The notes: generated by a model from the letters alone, not told the origin. A stretch of 64,000 bases of DNA from Avibacterium sp. 21-586 (GCF_026226775.1 NZ_JAKKOD010000001.1:62001-126000), one strand, 5' to 3'. Positions 48,672 through 58,650 are shown, numbered from the stretch's first letter. A program made the numbers and translations.

Positions 48672-49649
48672 ATGAAAAAATTATTATTAGAAGTTGAAGA
48701 TCTGAGTGTACATTTCAAAGTGCAAAGCAACGAAGGTCTTTTATTTAAGAAAAAACAAACCTTACACGCGGTAAACCACGTTTCCTTTAAATTATATGAA
48801 GGGGAAACCTTGGGCGTGGTAGGAGAGTCTGGCTGCGGAAAATCCACCCTTGCTCGTGCAATTATCGGCTTAGTCAAATCTGCAGGCGGTAATATTTTAT
48901 GGCTAGGTAAAGATCTCAGCCAGCAATCTGAAAAGCAGTGGCACGACACACGCAAAGATATTCAAATGATTTTCCAAGATCCCTTGGCATCACTCAATCC
49001 ACGAATGACCATTGGAAATATTATTGCTGAACCACTGAAAATTTATTTTCCGCATTTATCGGCACAAGAAGTCAAAGATCGCGTGCAAGCAATGATGTTA
49101 AAAGTGGGCTTATTGCCAAATTTGATCAACCGTTATCCGCACGAGTTTTCAGGGGGACAGTGCCAACGTATTGGTATTGCGCGAGCCTTGATCATTGAGC
49201 CAAAACTGATTATTTGTGATGAGCCAGTTTCAGCCCTTGATGTATCCATTCAAGCGCAGGTGGTAAACTTGCTCAAATCATTGCAGAAAGAAATGGGATT
49301 ATCGCTGATTTTTATTGCACACGATTTGGCGGTGGTGAAACATATTTCTGATCGCGTGTTGGTGATGTATTTGGGCAATGCAGTGGAGCTTGGCACTTAT
49401 GATAAGGTGTACCACGAAACCAAGCACCCTTATACCAAAGCCCTGATGTCAGCCGTGCCAATTCCAGATCCTGATTTGGAACGGGGTAAAAAAATTCAGT
49501 TGCTAGAAGGAGATCTCCCTTCGCCAATCAATCCGCCATCTGGCTGTGTATTCCGTACTCGTTGCCCTGTTGCAGACACGGAATGCACCTTAACCAAACC
49601 TCGTCTGGAAGGTATTGAACAGCATTTAGTGGCCTGTTTTAAGATTTAA
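48672..49649 (+). CDS. oppF: Oligopeptide ABC transporter ATP-binding protein OppF
   Basis: 325 residues. Walker A is GESGCGKSTLARAIIG, the signature FSGGQCQRIGIARAL, and Walker B LIICDEPVSALD. The C-terminal cysteine motif is FRTRCPVADTEC. It starts 2 bp after the oppD stop codon, the last gene of the opp operon. Confidence 0.95.
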   Translation: MKKLLLEVEDLSVHFKVQSNEGLLFKKKQTLHAVNHVSFKLYEGETLGVVGESGCGKSTLARAIIGLVKSAGGNILWLGKDLSQQSEKQWHDTRKDIQMIFQDPLASLNPRMTIGNIIAEPLKIYFPHLSAQEVKDRVQAMMLKVGLLPNLINRYPHEFSGGQCQRIGIARALIIEPKLIICDEPVSALDVSIQAQVVNLLKSLQKEMGLSLIFIAHDLAVVKHISDRVLVMYLGNAVELGTYDKVYHETKHPYTKALMSAVPIPDPDLERGKKIQLLEGDLPSPINPPSGCVFRTRCPVADTECTLTKPRLEGIEQHLVACFKI

Positions 49650-49656
49650 CTTATTG

Positions 49657-49680
49657 TGGGATATATGGCATTATATCCCA
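49657..49680 (+). terminator. Hairpin after oppF, probable terminator
   Basis: TGGGATATA (49657-49665) pairs with TATATCCCA (49672-49680), 9 bp with a 6-nt loop, followed by TAGTTTTATGG. Confidence 0.6.
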
Positions 49681-49774
49681 TAGTTTTATGGCTAATAGTT
49701 TATTGGCTTTTTTAGTACTGAAGTTTAAAGTGGTGAAACATACCGCTCTTATATAGTTTAAAGGAAAGTAGAAG

Positions 49775-50884
49775 TTGGAAATGCGTCATTATTTTGTTTT
49801 CGCAATTTGTTTCGTCTTATTGCAGCTCTTTATTTTTATTTTTAACCGAACCCTATCGTGGTTGTACTTCAGCTCTAAAAATACGGGATTGCCACGTTTT
49901 ATCCGTTTGTTAAGCTACCTTGTGATAAATGCTATTGTGTTACTTACACTTTTGCGTATTTACCCAATGTTTCGTTTCAGTGCCTTTATTCTCGCATTTT
50001 TATTATTCGCCAGCTTTTCCAGTTTTGTATGCGTAGTAATTTATTTTATTTTTAGAAAACGGAGCATTAAGCAAAAATTACAGCGCACTTTAGCTTGGCT
50101 TTATCCAATTGGTTTAGCCAGTTTGATTGGTTTGAGTGTGTATAACGCTTACACACCACAGGTTATTCATTATGAAATTACCTTAGATAAACCTTTTAAA
50201 CCATTACGTATTGGAATGGCGAGTGATTTTCATCTTGGGCGTTTATTTGGCGGTAAGCAGTTAGATAAACTGGCTGAAATAATGAATGCACAAAAGGTGG
50301 ATATTATTTTGCTCCCAGGTGATATTATGGACGATAATATTCGTGCTTATGTCGCAGAAAAAATGCAGCCACATCTTGCTAAACTGCGTGCCCCCCTTGG
50401 GGTTTATGCCACTTTAGGCAACCACGATTTCTTTGGTCAGCAACAGGCGATTGCCAAAGAAATTCGCAAGGCAGGCATTACGGTTCTAATGGATCAAGCG
50501 GTGGAAGTGGATAATCGTTTTGTACTGATTGGACGCAACGATGATTTATTTAAAGCACGACCAAAAACTCAGCAAATTTTAACCGCACTTGATAAAACAA
50601 AAAGGGAGTTACCTGTTTTTCTGTTAGATCATCGTCCAACAGAAATTATGGAACATTCTACCTTGCCGATTGATATTCAGGTTTCAGGCCATGCGCATAA
50701 AGGGCAAGTGTTTCCTGCAAATTTGATCACAAAAGTGCTATACCGTTTAGATTATGGTTATGAAAAAATTGGTAATGGCCATTTTTTCGTAACTTCAGGT
50801 TATGGATTTTGGGGTATTCCAATGCGCTTGGGATCGCAATCGGAAGTGTTTATTATTGATGTGAAAGGGAAAGGAAAGGAGTGA
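49775..50884 (+). CDS. Membrane-anchored metallophosphoesterase
   Basis: 369 residues. Four membrane helices occupy about the first 130 residues. A calcineurin-like phosphoesterase domain follows with the metal-site motifs ASDFHLG, LLPGDIMDD, LGNHDFFG and SGHAHKG, plus GYGFWGIPMRLG at the end. It resembles YaeI/YkuE-type enzymes; the substrate (possibly a lipid or peptidoglycan-linked phosphate) is unknown. TTG 49775 has AAGGA 9 nt upstream; ATG 49781 is an alternative start. The stop codon overlaps the start region of an AfuA-like binding protein gene, so the two are coupled. Confidence 0.82.
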   Translation: MEMRHYFVFAICFVLLQLFIFIFNRTLSWLYFSSKNTGLPRFIRLLSYLVINAIVLLTLLRIYPMFRFSAFILAFLLFASFSSFVCVVIYFIFRKRSIKQKLQRTLAWLYPIGLASLIGLSVYNAYTPQVIHYEITLDKPFKPLRIGMASDFHLGRLFGGKQLDKLAEIMNAQKVDIILLPGDIMDDNIRAYVAEKMQPHLAKLRAPLGVYATLGNHDFFGQQQAIAKEIRKAGITVLMDQAVEVDNRFVLIGRNDDLFKARPKTQQILTALDKTKRELPVFLLDHRPTEIMEHSTLPIDIQVSGHAHKGQVFPANLITKVLYRLDYGYEKIGNGHFFVTSGYGFWGIPMRLGSQSEVFIIDVKGKGKE

Positions 50885-50886
50885 TG

Positions 50887-51936
50887 ATGAACTTTCTAAA
50901 TAAAAATTTAAGCAAAATTTACACCGCACTTTGTTTAGGTTCGGCGACTTTATTTTCTAATGTTGTTCACGCAGAAGGTAAGTTAACGATATATTGCAGT
51001 GTGCAAAGTACAACTTGCGAGAAAATCACTCAAGCGTTTAGTAAAAAATATGATGTGCAAACCCAATTTGTGCGTAACAGCACGGGGGCAACCTTATCCA
51101 AGTTAAAAGCGGAACAAAATAATCCGCAAGCGGACGTGTGGTATGGCGGCACAATCGAATTGCATTATCAGGCGGCAGATCTTGGCTTGCTTAGCCCGTA
51201 TCGCTCACCCAAACAAGCAGAAACAATGCCACAATTTAAAGCATTGTTGGATAAAAAAGGCGATCTGACCTCTATTTTATATATGCTTGTACTCGGCTTT
51301 GGCGTGAATACGGAAAAATTTGCAGAGTTAGGCATTAAAGAGTATCCAAAATGCTGGAAAGATTTGCTCGATCCACGCTTAAAAGGACAAATTCAAGTGC
51401 CTGACCCACAACTTTCTGGCACAACTTATACGGCAATCATTACACTCATTGAGCTTTTAGGCGAAGAAAAAGCTTTTGAATATTTGAAACAGTTAGATGC
51501 TAATGTGTCGCAATATATGAAAAGTAATCAAGTGACCAGCAACCTAGCTCGTGGTGAAAGTGCCGTGAGCGTGGGATTTGTCCATAGCTATGCGACTGAG
51601 AAAGAAAATGGTGCGCCAGTAGAGGCAATTTTGCCTTGCGAGGGCGATAGTTATTCTCTTGGTGGATTGAGCATTATTAAAGGGACAAGAAACTTAGATA
51701 ACGCAAAATTATTTGTGGATTGGGCGTTATCTAAAGAAGCACAAGAAATTCCTTGGAGAGAAGCTGGGGTGTATCAAATTCCAACCAATGTGAATGCCGA
51801 AGCTTCGCCGAAATCAGTTGATCCAAAAACGTTAAAATTGATCGATATTGACTTTGACCGCTTTGGTTCAGCGGAAGAGGGTAAGCGTTTAGTGAATAAA
51901 TGGGTGCAAGAAATTAAACTGAAAAAAGAAAATTAA
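50887..51936 (+). CDS. AfuA/FbpA-family periplasmic solute-binding protein, no transporter partner
   Basis: About 349 residues. Signal peptide ends VVHA-EGKLT. The N-lobe has LTIYCSVQSTTCEKITQAFS and NNPQADVWYGGTIELHYQAA, of the type II iron/AfuA cluster. The adjacent tyrosine pair that FbpA/HitA use to hold ferric iron is absent; AfuA of A. pleuropneumoniae binds sugar phosphates instead, so an organic-phosphate ligand is plausible. AGGAG just before the three in-frame starts (50881, 50884, 50887) best serves 50887. No permease or ATPase gene follows; metC is convergent. The upstream metallophosphoesterase is coupled to it. Confidence 0.78.
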   Translation: MNFLNKNLSKIYTALCLGSATLFSNVVHAEGKLTIYCSVQSTTCEKITQAFSKKYDVQTQFVRNSTGATLSKLKAEQNNPQADVWYGGTIELHYQAADLGLLSPYRSPKQAETMPQFKALLDKKGDLTSILYMLVLGFGVNTEKFAELGIKEYPKCWKDLLDPRLKGQIQVPDPQLSGTTYTAIITLIELLGEEKAFEYLKQLDANVSQYMKSNQVTSNLARGESAVSVGFVHSYATEKENGAPVEAILPCEGDSYSLGGLSIIKGTRNLDNAKLFVDWALSKEAQEIPWREAGVYQIPTNVNAEASPKSVDPKTLKLIDIDFDRFGSAEEGKRLVNKWVQEIKLKKEN

Positions 51937-51952
51937 TTTTTAGTCAAAAAAC

Positions 51953-51975
51953 GACCCCACTTTTTAGGTGGGGTC
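51953..51975. terminator. Bidirectional terminator between the AfuA-like gene and metC
   Basis: GACCCCAC (51953-51960) pairs perfectly with GTGGGGTC (51968-51975) around a 7-nt loop. TGTATTTTTA follows on plus and GTTTTTTG on minus. Confidence 0.88.
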
Positions 51976-51982
51976 TGTATTT

Positions 51983-53176
51983 TTAGCCTTTCAAGCGTTC
52001 AAAGCCCGCTTTCAGATCAGTGATTAAATCTTCAACTTCTTCAAAACCAATATGTACACGAATTAATGTGCCGGTGAGCTTGCGTGCAATATTTGGGCGA
52101 ATTTTAGCGATTTCTTCTGGTTGGTTATAGAGGATTAAAGATTCAAACCCACCCCAAGAATAGGCCATTGAAAAGAGTTCAAAATGATCCATAAAATGTT
52201 CTAATTGTGCTTGGGTTAATTTTTCTTTTAGCTCAAAAGAGAACAAACCACTTGCGCCTGTGAAATCACGCTTAAAGTTTTCGTGTCCCGGACAGCTTGG
52301 CAAGGCAGGGTGATAAACCGCGTTGACTTCAGGTTGTTGAGCCAACCATTGCGCCACTTTTAAACTATTTTCTTGATGTTGTTTAAGGCGAACCGCTAAG
52401 GTACGAATACCGCGCGCAGTTATATAAGCCGTATCCGCATCTACCATTTGACCCATTAAATAAGAATGTTCGCGTAATTTATCCCAACAACGGGCGTTAG
52501 ACACTGCGGTCCCAATCATTGCATCGGAATGACCAACCAAATATTTCGTGCCAGCTTGGATAGAAATATCAATACCGTGTTCCAACGCCTTGAACAACAC
52601 GCCCGCTGCCCAAGTATTATCAATCATAATCACCACCTCAGGATTCACCGAACGCACGGCTTTGACAATCGCAGGAATATCTGGTACTTCCATCGTGAGT
52701 GAGCTTGGTGATTCTAAAAACACCACTTTGGTATTAGGCTGCATTAAATTAGCGATCTCGGCACCCATAAGCGGATCATAATAAGTGGTACTCACGCCCA
52801 TTTTTTGCAAAATCACATTGCAGAATACTTGAGTTGGCTCATAAGCTGCGCCAGTCATTAAAATATGATCGCCTGTTGTCACAAAAGAAAGAATGGCATT
52901 GGTTACTGCCGCTGCACCACAAGGATAAAGATAACAACCAGCACCGCCTTCTAATTCACACATTAAATCCTGCAAGGCAAAATGCGTGAGTGTGCCGCGG
53001 CGGCCGTAATATAACGCTCCTTTTGTGAGATTTTTGCTTGCTTCTTTTTTATCAGCAAGACTATCAAAAACTAATGAGGAGGCGCGTTGAATAACAGGAT
53101 TGACGCTGCCTTGCGTCATTCTCTTTTTACGTCCTGCGTGGACAAAAGTGGTATTTGATGTGGTATTTGCTTTCAT
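51983..53176 (-). CDS. metC: Cystathionine beta-lyase MetC
   Basis: 397 residues of the Cys/Met-metabolism PLP family. [30 protein letters not shown]-like sequence, [20 protein letters not shown], and [20 protein letters not shown] with the PLP lysine are typical of Met[14 protein letters not shown] favours MetC over MetB. It splits cystathionine to homocysteine, the substrate of MetH encoded elsewhere in this window. It is divergent from a peroxiredoxin gene. No MetJ box was seen. Confidence 0.93.
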   Translation of the reverse strand: MKANTTSNTTFVHAGRKKRMTQGSVNPVIQRASSLVFDSLADKKEASKNLTKGALYYGRRGTLTHFALQDLMCELEGGAGCYLYPCGAAAVTNAILSFVTTGDHILMTGAAYEPTQVFCNVILQKMGVSTTYYDPLMGAEIANLMQPNTKVVFLESPSSLTMEVPDIPAIVKAVRSVNPEVVIMIDNTWAAGVLFKALEHGIDISIQAGTKYLVGHSDAMIGTAVSNARCWDKLREHSYLMGQMVDADTAYITARGIRTLAVRLKQHQENSLKVAQWLAQQPEVNAVYHPALPSCPGHENFKRDFTGASGLFSFELKEKLTQAQLEHFMDHFELFSMAYSWGGFESLILYNQPEEIAKIRPNIARKLTGTLIRVHIGFEEVEDLITDLKAGFERLKG

Positions 53177-53333
53177 AAATTTTCCTTACTTTTATTAAAT
53201 TTAGATAAAAATAATCAATGTAATAGATAAAAACAGCTATTCAAGAGCGGTGCTTTTCTTTAGAATATTCGCCGATTTACGCTTATTGTTGTTTAAGCAT
53301 ATCTATCATCAATTTTTATAGGAGATTTGTACT

Positions 53334-53936
53334 ATGGTATTAGTAACTCGTCAAGCACCAGATTTTACTGCATCAGCAGTATTAGGCAACGGTGAAATCG
53401 TTGATAACTTTAACTTAAAAGACCACATCAAAGGTAAACCAGCAGTTATTTTCTTCTGGCCTTTAGACTTCACTTTCGTATGTCCTTCAGAAATTATCGC
53501 ATTTGACAAACGTTATCAAGAATTTAAAAAACGCGGTGTTGAAGTGATTGGTGTCTCTATTGACTCTCAATTCACTCACAATGCGTGGCGTAAAACTTCT
53601 GTTGATGAAGGTGGTATTGGCGAAGTTCAATTCGCAATGGTTGCTGACGTGAAACACGATATTGCGCAAGCATACGGTATCGAGCACCCAGAAGCTGGTG
53701 TTGCACTTCGTGCTTCATTCTTAATCGACAAAGATGGCGTAGTTCGTCACCAAGTTGTAAACGATCTTCCACTTGGTCGTAACATTGACGAAATGATCCG
53801 TATGGTTGATGCGTTACAATTCCACGAAGAGCACGGTGAAGTTTGCCCAGCTCAATGGGAAAAAGGTAAAGAAGGTATGACTGGCAGCCCAGAAGGTGTT
53901 GCAAAATACTTAAAACAAAACGCAGATAAACTTTAA
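53334..53936 (+). CDS. 2-Cys peroxiredoxin (AhpC/TSA family, long type)
   Basis: 200 residues. The peroxidatic cysteine is C50 in DFTFVCPSE and the resolving cysteine C171 in EVCPAQW, so it is a typical 2-Cys enzyme. GVSIDSQFTHNAWRKTS and FLIDKDGVVRHQVVNDLPLG are family hallmarks. It reduces peroxides, probably with thioredoxin, since no ahpF gene is adjacent. GC-richer codons than its neighbours suggest high expression. AGGAG lies 10 nt before the ATG. I saw no convincing OxyR site upstream. Confidence 0.93.
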   Translation: MVLVTRQAPDFTASAVLGNGEIVDNFNLKDHIKGKPAVIFFWPLDFTFVCPSEIIAFDKRYQEFKKRGVEVIGVSIDSQFTHNAWRKTSVDEGGIGEVQFAMVADVKHDIAQAYGIEHPEAGVALRASFLIDKDGVVRHQVVNDLPLGRNIDEMIRMVDALQFHEEHGEVCPAQWEKGKEGMTGSPEGVAKYLKQNADKL

Positions 53937-54020
53937 TTTTCTATTTAGTTTGATTTTTATTTAGGAACACAATAAACCCTATATTCTCAGGATTTATTTT
54001 CTAGTATCTAAATACCTAGT

Positions 54021-54053
54021 AAAAAAGCTAAGTCTGTTAAACTTAGCTTTTTT
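54021..54053. terminator. Bidirectional terminator after the peroxiredoxin gene
   Basis: AAAAAAGCTAAGT (54021-54033) pairs perfectly with ACTTAGCTTTTTT (54041-54053), 13 bp with a 7-nt loop. It serves the peroxiredoxin gene and the small minus-strand gene at 54063-54143. Confidence 0.92.
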
Positions 54054-54062
54054 ATCGTATGA

Positions 54063-54143
54063 TTAAAAAATAGATGAGGCAAGTGTTAGAATCACACCTA
54101 AAGATAACACTACCATCATCATTGCATAGCCAAATGTACCCAT
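54063..54143 (-). CDS. ynhF: 26-residue membrane peptide, YnhF-like
   Basis: A short gene below usual length cutoffs: MGTFGYAMMMVVLSLGVILT then LASSIF, a single membrane helix. It has a strong ribosome binding site (TAGGAG, 6 nt before the ATG) and ends 9 bp before a strong terminator (54021-54053), so it looks like a real transcription unit. It is divergent from purR. E. coli ynhF, a 29-residue membrane peptide of unknown function, also lies next to purR, and the hydrophobic pattern with LGVI is similar. The family call rests on position and pattern, not on a database match. Confidence 0.72.
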   Translation of the reverse strand: MGTFGYAMMMVVLSLGVILTLASSIF

Positions 54144-54317
54144 AATTTACTCCTAAAAAGTTACCTAAACTAGCCACCATTATAATAGCAAAATTGCAAG
54201 AAAAGCAAAATTTCTCAAACAAACGAAAAAAGCAGTGATAAAGCATAAATTTTTTTTGCAATAAACCTTAACAATTCTATTCTGCCCTTTATAATAGCCG
54301 AAATTTTTGGAGGAACT

Positions 54318-55322
54318 ATGGCAACGATTAAAGATGTGGCAAAAATGGCAGGCGTGTCCACTACAACGGTATCTCATGTAATAAATAAAACGCGTTTTGT
54401 GGCGCCGGAAACGGAAAAACAAGTGCGAGATGCCATTCATGCACTTAATTATTCACCGAGTGCCGTGGCTAGAAGCTTGAAAATAAATACTACAAAGTCT
54501 ATTGGAATGATTGTTACCACCAGTGAAGCCCCTTATTTTGCGGAAATTATTCACGCGGTGGAAGAACATTGCTATCGCCAAGGCTATTCTTTATTTTTAT
54601 GTAATACGCAAAATGAACCTGAAAAAATTAAAAATCATTTGGAAATGTTAGCCAAAAAACGCGTAGACGGTGTCTTGGTAATGTGTGCAGAATACACACA
54701 AGATTCCCTTGATTTATTGGCAAATTTTACAGATATTCCAATGGTGGTAATGGATTGGGGCCCGAATAATCAAAATACCGATATTATTCAAGATAACAGC
54801 TTTGAAGGCGGTTATATGGCAACCAAATATCTTATTGATAATGGACATAAAGCCATTGGTATTATCGCTGGAGAGCTAATTAAAACCACTGCCAAGACAC
54901 GCTATGAAGGCTTTGTTAAAGCCATGAAAGAAGCCAACTTACCAATCAATCCTGATTGGGTGATGGAAGGTTTTTTTGAGCCTGAAGACGGTTACGAATG
55001 TATGAATAAAATCTTAAGGCAAGATGAATTGCCAACGGCCGTGTTTTGCTGTAATGATGTGATGGCATTAGGCGCAATTTCGGCAATTGGGGAAAAAGGC
55101 TTGAAAGTGCCTGATGATATTTCCATTATTGGCTATGATAATATTCACGCCTCACGTTTTTATTCACCACCGCTCACTACGATACATCAATCAAAATCGC
55201 GTTTAGGGGCACAAGCGGTAAATTTACTGTTTCAGCGTATCAGTGACAAATCTGGTCAGCATGAAATTATTGAAATGCACCCTGAATTGGTGATTCGTCG
55301 CTCAGTGAAAAAGCTTAGTTAA
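54318..55322 (+). CDS. purR: Purine repressor PurR
   Basis: 334 residues of the LacI family. The DNA-binding domain reads [20 protein letters not shown], and the hinge helix [13 protein letters not shown] is PurR-like, with the effector domain matching PurR ([51 protein letters not shown]). It represses purine genes when hypoxanthine or guanine is bound. A perfect core PUR box stands before purM at 63204-63219. No box was seen before purR itself. GGAGG lies 6 nt before the ATG. Confidence 0.95.
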   Translation: MATIKDVAKMAGVSTTTVSHVINKTRFVAPETEKQVRDAIHALNYSPSAVARSLKINTTKSIGMIVTTSEAPYFAEIIHAVEEHCYRQGYSLFLCNTQNEPEKIKNHLEMLAKKRVDGVLVMCAEYTQDSLDLLANFTDIPMVVMDWGPNNQNTDIIQDNSFEGGYMATKYLIDNGHKAIGIIAGELIKTTAKTRYEGFVKAMKEANLPINPDWVMEGFFEPEDGYECMNKILRQDELPTAVFCCNDVMALGAISAIGEKGLKVPDDISIIGYDNIHASRFYSPPLTTIHQSKSRLGAQAVNLLFQRISDKSGQHEIIEMHPELVIRRSVKKLS

Positions 55323-55344
55323 GTAAATCGCTATTTGTACTGAA

Positions 55345-55365
55345 TGCCCGTGATCAATCCGGGCA
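55345..55365 (+). terminator. Terminator of purR
   Basis: TGCCCG (55345-55350) pairs with CGGGCA (55360-55365), 9-nt loop, followed by ATTTTTTAAA. Confidence 0.85.
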
Positions 55366-55552
55366 ATTTTTTAAACATCATTTTAACAAATCTATAACTT
55401 CATTAAATTTTCACTAAAAAAAGTGCAAAAATTTACAAAAAAACACCGCTCTTTTGATTTATATTATTTTTTATCTTTTAAATAATTGACCTTTCTCCCT
55501 ATTTTTGATTATATCTAGATAATAAAATGAATTGATTTTTTATGAGGTTATT

Positions 55553-58192
55553 ATGATTCAACAATACACAACACTGCGTAATAATATAAATATGCTTGGG
55601 CATTTTTTAGGCGAAACTATTAGTGATGCACAAGGTAGTGACATTCTTGATTTAATTGAGAATATTCGGGTTTTATCAAGAAATTCTCGTGCTGGTGATG
55701 AAAAAGCTCGCGAGCAACTACTCGAAATTCTTGCCACCATTTCAGATGAAAATATCATTCCTGTTGCACGTGCTTTTAGCCATTTTTTAAACCTCACCAA
55801 TATTGCAGAGCAGTATCAAACTATCTCCCGCCAGCATATTGATCAAGCGTCTTCAGCACGTACTTTAGAGGCGTTATTTCAACGCTTAAAAGCACAAAAT
55901 CTACCAACAGAAAAAGTGCTAGAAACGGTACAAAAATTGATTATTGAATTAGTGCTAACCGCACACCCAACAGAAGTAACACGTCGTTCACTTGGACATA
56001 AACATGTAGAGATTAACCGTTGTTTAAGTCGCTTAGAGCATGATGATCTTACTGAAGCTGAAACAACTAAACTTAAACGTCGTTTAATGCAGTTGATTGC
56101 ATTAGCCTGGCATACCAATGAGATTCGTACTCAGCGTCCAACTCCAGTTGATGAGGCGAAGGCTGGTATGGCTGTAATTGAAAATAGTTTATGGAAAGCC
56201 GTGCCTGAGTTTTGTCGATTATTTAATCTTCATTTAGAGAAGAATTTTGCAGTACAGTTACCCGTCGATCTTGCTCCTGTTCGTTTCTCTTCTTGGATGG
56301 GGGGGGATCGTGATGGTAACCCATTTGTTACAGCACAAACTACTCGACAAGTGCTGTTGATGAATCGTTGGAAAGCAGCACAATTATTTTTGGAAGATAT
56401 TAAATTATTAGCAGATGAGCTTTCTGTTATTCAATGCACAGCAGAATTTCGTGAGAAATATGGCGAGCACTTAGAACCTTATCGCTTTGTTGTGAAAGAG
56501 TTGCGCAGTAAGTTAAGCAAGACGGTAGCTTATTATGGTGATTTATTAGAAGGGCGAGTATTATCGATTGAAAAGCAAGAACTTTTGATAGATGATGAAC
56601 AACTATGGGAACCGCTTTATGATTGTTACCAGTCATTACATCAATGTGGAATGCGGATTATTGCTAATGGTGCACTATTAGATTGCTTACGTCGTATCCG
56701 TTGCTTTGGTTTATCCCTTTCTCGCCTTGATATTCGCCAAGAAAGTACCCGTCATAGCGATGCCATTGCGGAAATCACGCGCTATATTGGTTTAGGTGAT
56801 TATTCGCAATGGACGGAAGATGACAAACAAGCCTTCTTAATTCGTGAATTAAGCTCACGCCGCCCATTGTTACCGCGTAATTGGCAACCTTCAGCAGAAA
56901 CACAAGAAGTGCTAGATACCTGTAAAGTGATTGCAGAACAGCCAGAGGGGGTGATTTCTTGCTACATTATTTCAATGGCGCGCACCGCTTCTGACGTACT
57001 TGCCGTGCATTTACTCTTGAAAGAAGCGGGGGTGCCTTACCACTTGCCTGTTGTACCCCTGTTTGAAACCCTTGATGACTTAGATGCGTCCGAAGACGTA
57101 ATGCGTCAATTATTCAATATTGGCTGGTATCGTGGTGTGATTGACAACAAACAAATGGTGATGATCGGCTATTCTGACAGTGCGAAAGATGCTGGAATGA
57201 TGGCGGCCTCTTGGGCGCAATATCGTGCACAAGAACAGCTAGTGAATTTGTGTGAACAACTTGGTATTGAACTCACCTTATTCCACGGTCGTGGTGGCAC
57301 AATTGGACGTGGTGGTGCTCCAGCACACGCCGCGTTACTTTCCCAACCACCACGCTCATTGAAAAACGGCTTGCGTGTCACCGAACAAGGGGAAATGATC
57401 CGCTTTAAACTGGGCTTGTCAGCGGTGGCTGTGGGCAGTTTAGATCTTTACGCTAGTGCGATTTTAGAAGCCAATTTATTACCACCACCAGAGCCAAAAA
57501 CCGCGTGGCGTGAAGTGATGGATGAGCTTTCTACCAAGTCTTGTGAAATTTACCGTGGCGTGGTGCGTGGCGATAAGGATTTCGTGCCTTATTTCCGTTC
57601 TGCAACGCCAGAACAAGAGCTGTCAAAATTGCCATTGGGTTCACGCCCTGCAAAACGTAATCCAAATGGTGGGGTGGAAAGTTTGCGTGCCATTCCTTGG
57701 ATTTTCGCGTGGATGCAAAACCGTTTAATGCTTCCAGCTTGGCTTGGTGCAGGTGCTTCTGTGCGTTTAGCTATTGAGCAAGGTAAAGGTGATGTGATCG
57801 AAGAAATGTGTAAACAATGGCCGTTCTTCTCCACGCGTATCGGAATGTTGGAAATGGTATTCAGTAAAACGGATACTTGGCTTTCAGAACATTACGATCA
57901 GCACCTTGTGAAACCTGAATTGTGGTACTTAGGGCAATCATTACGCGAACAATTAAAAGCGGATATTCAAACAATTCTGTCTTTATCGCACGAAGATCAA
58001 TTAATGTCTGATCTTCCTTGGATTGCCGAATCTATCGCACTGCGTAATATTTACACCGACCCACTTAACTTATTACAAGTGGAATTATTACGCCGCTTAC
58101 GTGAAAACCCTGAAAATCCAAATCCAGATGTTGAGCAAGCCTTGATGATCACCATCACGGGTATTGCAGCAGGAATGCGTAATACAGGTTAG
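55553..58192 (+). CDS. ppc: Phosphoenolpyruvate carboxylase Ppc
   Basis: 879 residues (E. coli 883). The catalytic His is in [12 protein letters not shown], the second active-site region is [19 protein letters not shown], and the flexible glycine loop [20 protein letters not shown] is intact; the C-terminus ends in MRNTG as usual. It makes oxaloacetate from PEP and bicarbonate to refill the TCA cycle. ATG 55553 (GAGG 6 nt upstream) replaces the longer 55532 reading. Codons 5-7 contain ACACAACA, complementary to 8 nt of GcvB. Confidence 0.97.
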   Translation: MIQQYTTLRNNINMLGHFLGETISDAQGSDILDLIENIRVLSRNSRAGDEKAREQLLEILATISDENIIPVARAFSHFLNLTNIAEQYQTISRQHIDQASSARTLEALFQRLKAQNLPTEKVLETVQKLIIELVLTAHPTEVTRRSLGHKHVEINRCLSRLEHDDLTEAETTKLKRRLMQLIALAWHTNEIRTQRPTPVDEAKAGMAVIENSLWKAVPEFCRLFNLHLEKNFAVQLPVDLAPVRFSSWMGGDRDGNPFVTAQTTRQVLLMNRWKAAQLFLEDIKLLADELSVIQCTAEFREKYGEHLEPYRFVVKELRSKLSKTVAYYGDLLEGRVLSIEKQELLIDDEQLWEPLYDCYQSLHQCGMRIIANGALLDCLRRIRCFGLSLSRLDIRQESTRHSDAIAEITRYIGLGDYSQWTEDDKQAFLIRELSSRRPLLPRNWQPSAETQEVLDTCKVIAEQPEGVISCYIISMARTASDVLAVHLLLKEAGVPYHLPVVPLFETLDDLDASEDVMRQLFNIGWYRGVIDNKQMVMIGYSDSAKDAGMMAASWAQYRAQEQLVNLCEQLGIELTLFHGRGGTIGRGGAPAHAALLSQPPRSLKNGLRVTEQGEMIRFKLGLSAVAVGSLDLYASAILEANLLPPPEPKTAWREVMDELSTKSCEIYRGVVRGDKDFVPYFRSATPEQELSKLPLGSRPAKRNPNGGVESLRAIPWIFAWMQNRLMLPAWLGAGASVRLAIEQGKGDVIEEMCKQWPFFSTRIGMLEMVFSKTDTWLSEHYDQHLVKPELWYLGQSLREQLKADIQTILSLSHEDQLMSDLPWIAESIALRNIYTDPLNLLQVELLRRLRENPENPNPDVEQALMITITGIAAGMRNTG

Positions 58193-58222
58193 TTTTCCTT
58201 GTAACATTGTTAAAAGGGATAG

Positions 58223-58251
58223 AAAAGTGCGGTAAAAAAGGCCGCACTTTT
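58223..58251 (+). terminator. USS-pair terminator of ppc
   Basis: AAAAGTGCGG (58223-58232) pairs with CCGCACTTTT (58242-58251), 10 bp, followed by TTTAAAA. Confidence 0.85.
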
Positions 58252-58328
58252 TTTAAAATCATTTACTTAACCTTATGGATTGAGTAATATGTGCGCCCTT
58301 TTAATAACAAAAATAAGTGAAATGAAGA

Positions 58329-58556
58329 ATGGATTTATTTATGGATACTGTTGGTTATTTTGGTACGGCTCTTGTTGTGCTTTCCTTTATGACCAATTCG
58401 CTTTTTAAGTTACGTTTACTCAATGCTATTGGGGCATTTTTTGTAACTATTTATGCAATTTATACTCACGCAATTCCAGTGGTTTTGTTGGACGGTTTTA
58501 TTGTTATAATTAACGTGATCCAGTTATGGCGAAATAGAAAAAATACACAAAGCTAG
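58329..58556 (+). CDS. Small integral membrane protein (75 aa)
   Basis: 75 residues with two or three hydrophobic segments: DTVGYFGTALVVLSFMTNSL, LLNAIGAFFVTIYAIYTHAI and PVVLLDGFIVIINVIQLW, ending in a basic NRKNTQS tail. It resembles short YgjV/CBU0592-like membrane proteins of unknown function. Start is either ATG 58329 or ATG 58341; neither has a strong ribosome binding site. The stop codon lies in a 15-bp tandem repeat. Confidence 0.65.
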   Translation: MDLFMDTVGYFGTALVVLSFMTNSLFKLRLLNAIGAFFVTIYAIYTHAIPVVLLDGFIVIINVIQLWRNRKNTQS

Positions 58557-58577
58557 GCTATGCAAAGCTAGACTATA
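58548..58577 (+). repeat. 15-bp tandem duplication at a stop codon
   Basis: CAAAGCTAGGCTATG is followed directly by CAAAGCTAGACTATA (13 of 15 identical). The first copy contains the TAG stop of the 75-residue protein, the second repeats it outside the frame's end. Confidence 0.6.
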
Positions 58578-58603
58578 GTTTGTTAAATTAACCCAAATAA
58601 AGA

Positions 58604-58633
58604 AAAGGGGCAGAAATTATGATCTGCCCCTTT
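58604..58633. terminator. Bidirectional terminator between the small membrane protein and argH
   Basis: AAAGGGGCAGA (58604-58614) pairs perfectly with TCTGCCCCTTT (58623-58633), 11 bp with an 8-nt loop, with CATTTT on plus and TCTTTATTT on minus. Confidence 0.88.
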
Positions 58634-58650
58634 CATTTTAAAAAATCAAA

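Noticed and set aside
53177-53333. OxyR site before the peroxiredoxin gene, or MetJ box before metC
   Set aside because: ATAG and CTAT motifs occur but with the wrong spacing for OxyR; no AGACGTCT-like repeats are seen.
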